This document shows positions 61,842 through 63,125 of a stretch of DNA of 63,125 bases, piece after piece. A program made the translations under genes and the position numbers. Every line of letters begins with the position of its first letter. The first letter of the stretch is position 1. The stretch is from Bacillota bacterium (lineage in GTDB: Bacteria > Bacillota > UBA4882 > UBA8346). The DNA lies in the NCBI GenBank assembly GCA_023415835.1, contig JAEZJK010000078.1:1-63125 (forward strand). The letters run 5' to 3'. Under the pieces are notes generated by a model. The model was not told where the DNA came from and searched no databases. It worked only from the letters and a program-made list of their open reading frames with translations.

Positions 61842-62738
61842 ATGAAAAGTCTCAGTTTAAAGTGGTTCATCGTTTTAGCAGTGGTCGGTTTAATGGTTGG
61901 GGTAACGGCAGTCTCAGCCAAATCTCCGGTTGAAGATGCGGTTAACGCCTATTTTACCAACATGCCGGCTGACATCTACAAGATTAGCGAAAAAGATTTC
62001 ATAGCCAAAGTTAAAGCCAATGAACCCATGTTCATCCTGGACATCCGTCAACCGGATGTATACGCCAAGGGACATATCAAGGGTGCAGTCAATGCTCCCT
62101 GGGGAATCCCGATCAGCGACAACCTGGAGAAACTCCCTAAAGATAAAACAGTTATGGTTTATTGTTACACCGGCCAAACAGCCGGACAAGCGGTGGCTTT
62201 ATTAAATATGGCCGGGTTTAACGCTAAATCGGTCAACCTCGGTTGGGATTTGGGCATTGCCAAAGTCGAAGGCGTTGCCGAAGTAACCGAGACCAAAGCC
62301 AATTCTTTCCCGGAAACAACTGTAGCAGTTAATCCTGAGATTAAAACAGCGGTAGCGGCATATCTTAAAGGATTAGAGGCGGTAAAAGGCACTACTTACG
62401 CCAATTATAAGATTAGTGAAGCCGACGCCAAGGCTTTATTGGATAAGAAAGATCCGGGGGTAGTATTTCTTTCGGTTAGATCAGCCCAGGATTACGCGAA
62501 AGGGCATATTGAGGGCGCGGTTAATATCCCGTTTGGTAAGGGAATGGAAACAAAGTTCAATACTTTACCGAAAGATAAAAAGCTGATTGTTTATTGTTAC
62601 ACCGGGCAAACTGCCGGACAGGCCGTAGCCGGATTGAGATTACTGGGATATGACGCAGTGTCGATGAACGGCGGCACCGGAATGCCTTCCAATGCACCCA
62701 GCGGTTGGGTAAATAAAGGTTATCCGCTAGTGAAATAG
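61842..62738 (+). CDS. Exported tandem rhodanese
   Basis: 298 residues. An N-terminal signal peptide (KWFIVLAVVGLMVGVTAVSA, likely cut before KSP) is followed by two rhodanese domains, about residues 44-145 and 185-290. Each has the active loop YCYTGQTAGQAVA with the catalytic Cys, and DIRQPDVYAKGHIKGAVN or SVRSAQDYAKGHIEGAVN. Both cysteines are kept, so both domains may be active, unlike classic rhodaneses with one dead half. It should act outside the membrane and hand sulfur to the split transporter. GAGGAGG precedes the ATG. It is the last gene of the cluster. Confidence 0.93.
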   Translation: MKSLSLKWFIVLAVVGLMVGVTAVSAKSPVEDAVNAYFTNMPADIYKISEKDFIAKVKANEPMFILDIRQPDVYAKGHIKGAVNAPWGIPISDNLEKLPKDKTVMVYCYTGQTAGQAVALLNMAGFNAKSVNLGWDLGIAKVEGVAEVTETKANSFPETTVAVNPEIKTAVAAYLKGLEAVKGTTYANYKISEADAKALLDKKDPGVVFLSVRSAQDYAKGHIEGAVNIPFGKGMETKFNTLPKDKKLIVYCYTGQTAGQAVAGLRLLGYDAVSMNGGTGMPSNAPSGWVNKGYPLVK

Positions 62739-62744
62739 ACTGGG

Positions 62745-62830
62745 ATTCTAACATATGCTATTAGCTGTTAGCTAATAGCCTTTGGCTTTGCCTCGTGGCT
62801 ATAAAACTAACAACTAATAGCTATCATATT
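62745..62830 (+). repeat. Intergenic filler repeat (AGCTAATAGC type)
   Basis: GCTATTAGCTGTTAGCTAATAGCC and AACTAATAGCTATC match the filler type noted earlier in the window. Confidence 0.6.
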
Positions 62831-62837
62831 TTGGCTC

Positions 62838-62970
62838 TGTATGAGATAGTTGTTGATAAATAATCTGTAAATCTGTAAATCCTGTCAAACAAAAAACCCT
62901 GTATTAGATAGGATTAATGCAGATTAATACAGATATTAAATTAACAATTATCACAGATATCACTGATACA
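62838..62970 (-). repeat. Dispersed repeat family A, copy 3 (inverted)
   Basis: Read on the minus strand it shows ATATCTGTGATAATT, TTAATCTG, ACAGGGTTTTTT, GACAGGATT and ACAACTATCTCATACA in the same order as copies 1 and 2. Confidence 0.7.
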
Positions 62971-63001
62971 GCCGGTACATTTATTTGCCGGATTACTAAA
63001 T

Positions 63002-63123
63002 TTAGGCGGTTTCATAATTCCTTTTTTCTGGCTTCGCATACAATATATTGATAGACTAAAATAAAACCTACACTATATATTGCATGCGAAGATAAATTTT
63101 TGTAATTATGAAACTCGCTCAAT
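63002..63123 (+). repeat. MITE-like palindromic repeat, copy 2
   Basis: Aligns without gaps to 36649-36770 with about six differences in 122 bases. Several of the changes fall in the inverted arms. It lies 30 bases from repeat A copy 3, at the edge of the window. Confidence 0.85.
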
Positions 63124-63125
63124 TA

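Noticed and set aside
1..63125. CRISPR array or prophage
   Set aside because: No regularly spaced identical repeats and no phage structural or integrase genes were seen.

Overview
The window looks like chromosomal DNA from a spore-forming anaerobic Bacillota of the Clostridia or Limnochordia kind. Supporting signs are an [FeFe]-hydrogenase operon, a YtxC sporulation protein, PyrR-controlled attenuators, a ykkC-type (PRPP) riboswitch in front of purine genes, strong AGGAGG ribosome sites with many TTG and GTG starts, and several iron-sulfur enzymes. No species can be named from the sequence alone. There are no rRNA genes, CRISPR arrays, phage modules or intact insertion sequences.

Layout: 1-1039 is the end of a folate operon (folP partial, folK). 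1379-6785 is a three-gene NAD(P)H-linked [FeFe] hydrogenase operon in which the NuoF-like subunit is fused to a GltD-like flavoprotein. A tRNA-Val and ytxC follow. 8.2-20.7 kb is the pyrimidine regulon: a uracil permease, then pyrR-pyrB-pyrC-carA-carB-pyrK-pyrD-pyrE, with PyrR-type attenuators before the permease, before pyrR and before pyrB. pyrF is absent, and purE is attached to the end of this operon. 20.9-29.9 kb is the purine operon purB-purF-purM-glyA-purN-(fabZ-like)-purC-purD behind a PRPP-type riboswitch and terminator; purH, purL, purQ, purS and purK are not here. Together these two blocks make UMP and much of the IMP pathway and share the metabolite PRPP as substrate and signal.

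30.5-36.5 kb is a set of single genes: an RtcB-type RNA ligase, an iron-sulfur aldo/keto reductase, a macro-domain protein, an EamA exporter, a QueG-like iron-sulfur protein, YbaK and a cupin. 36.8-42.4 kb is a LacI-controlled redox cluster of unknown substrate (an old-yellow-enzyme-like iron-sulfur flavoprotein, a zinc alcohol dehydrogenase and a fumarate-reductase-like FAD protein). It is followed by a MocR regulator, small proteins, a frameshifted Ntn-hydrolase and a DUF2087 regulator. 47.3-53.2 kb is a sugar-acid catabolic operon (DapA-family aldolase, IlvD/Edd dehydratase, TIM-barrel isomerase-like protein, D-2-hydroxyacid dehydrogenase, glycerate kinase) whose logical end point is 2-phosphoglycerate plus pyruvate.

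After a bacteriohemerythrin, a transposase remnant and an ArsB/NhaD-type permease comes an ABC-F protein on the minus strand. Its leader holds a three-codon reading frame and mutually exclusive hairpins, which suggests antibiotic-sensing attenuation. 57.5-62.7 kb is a sulfur-handling cluster: two TusA-like carriers, a LysR regulator, a YeeE/YedE transporter split into two genes, a thioredoxin reductase fused to a thioredoxin-like domain with a CxC motif, and an exported tandem rhodanese. This cluster is the best candidate for an incompletely described system. Intergenic spaces carry several dispersed repeat families, including a roughly 120-bp imperfect palindrome present twice with about 95 percent identity.
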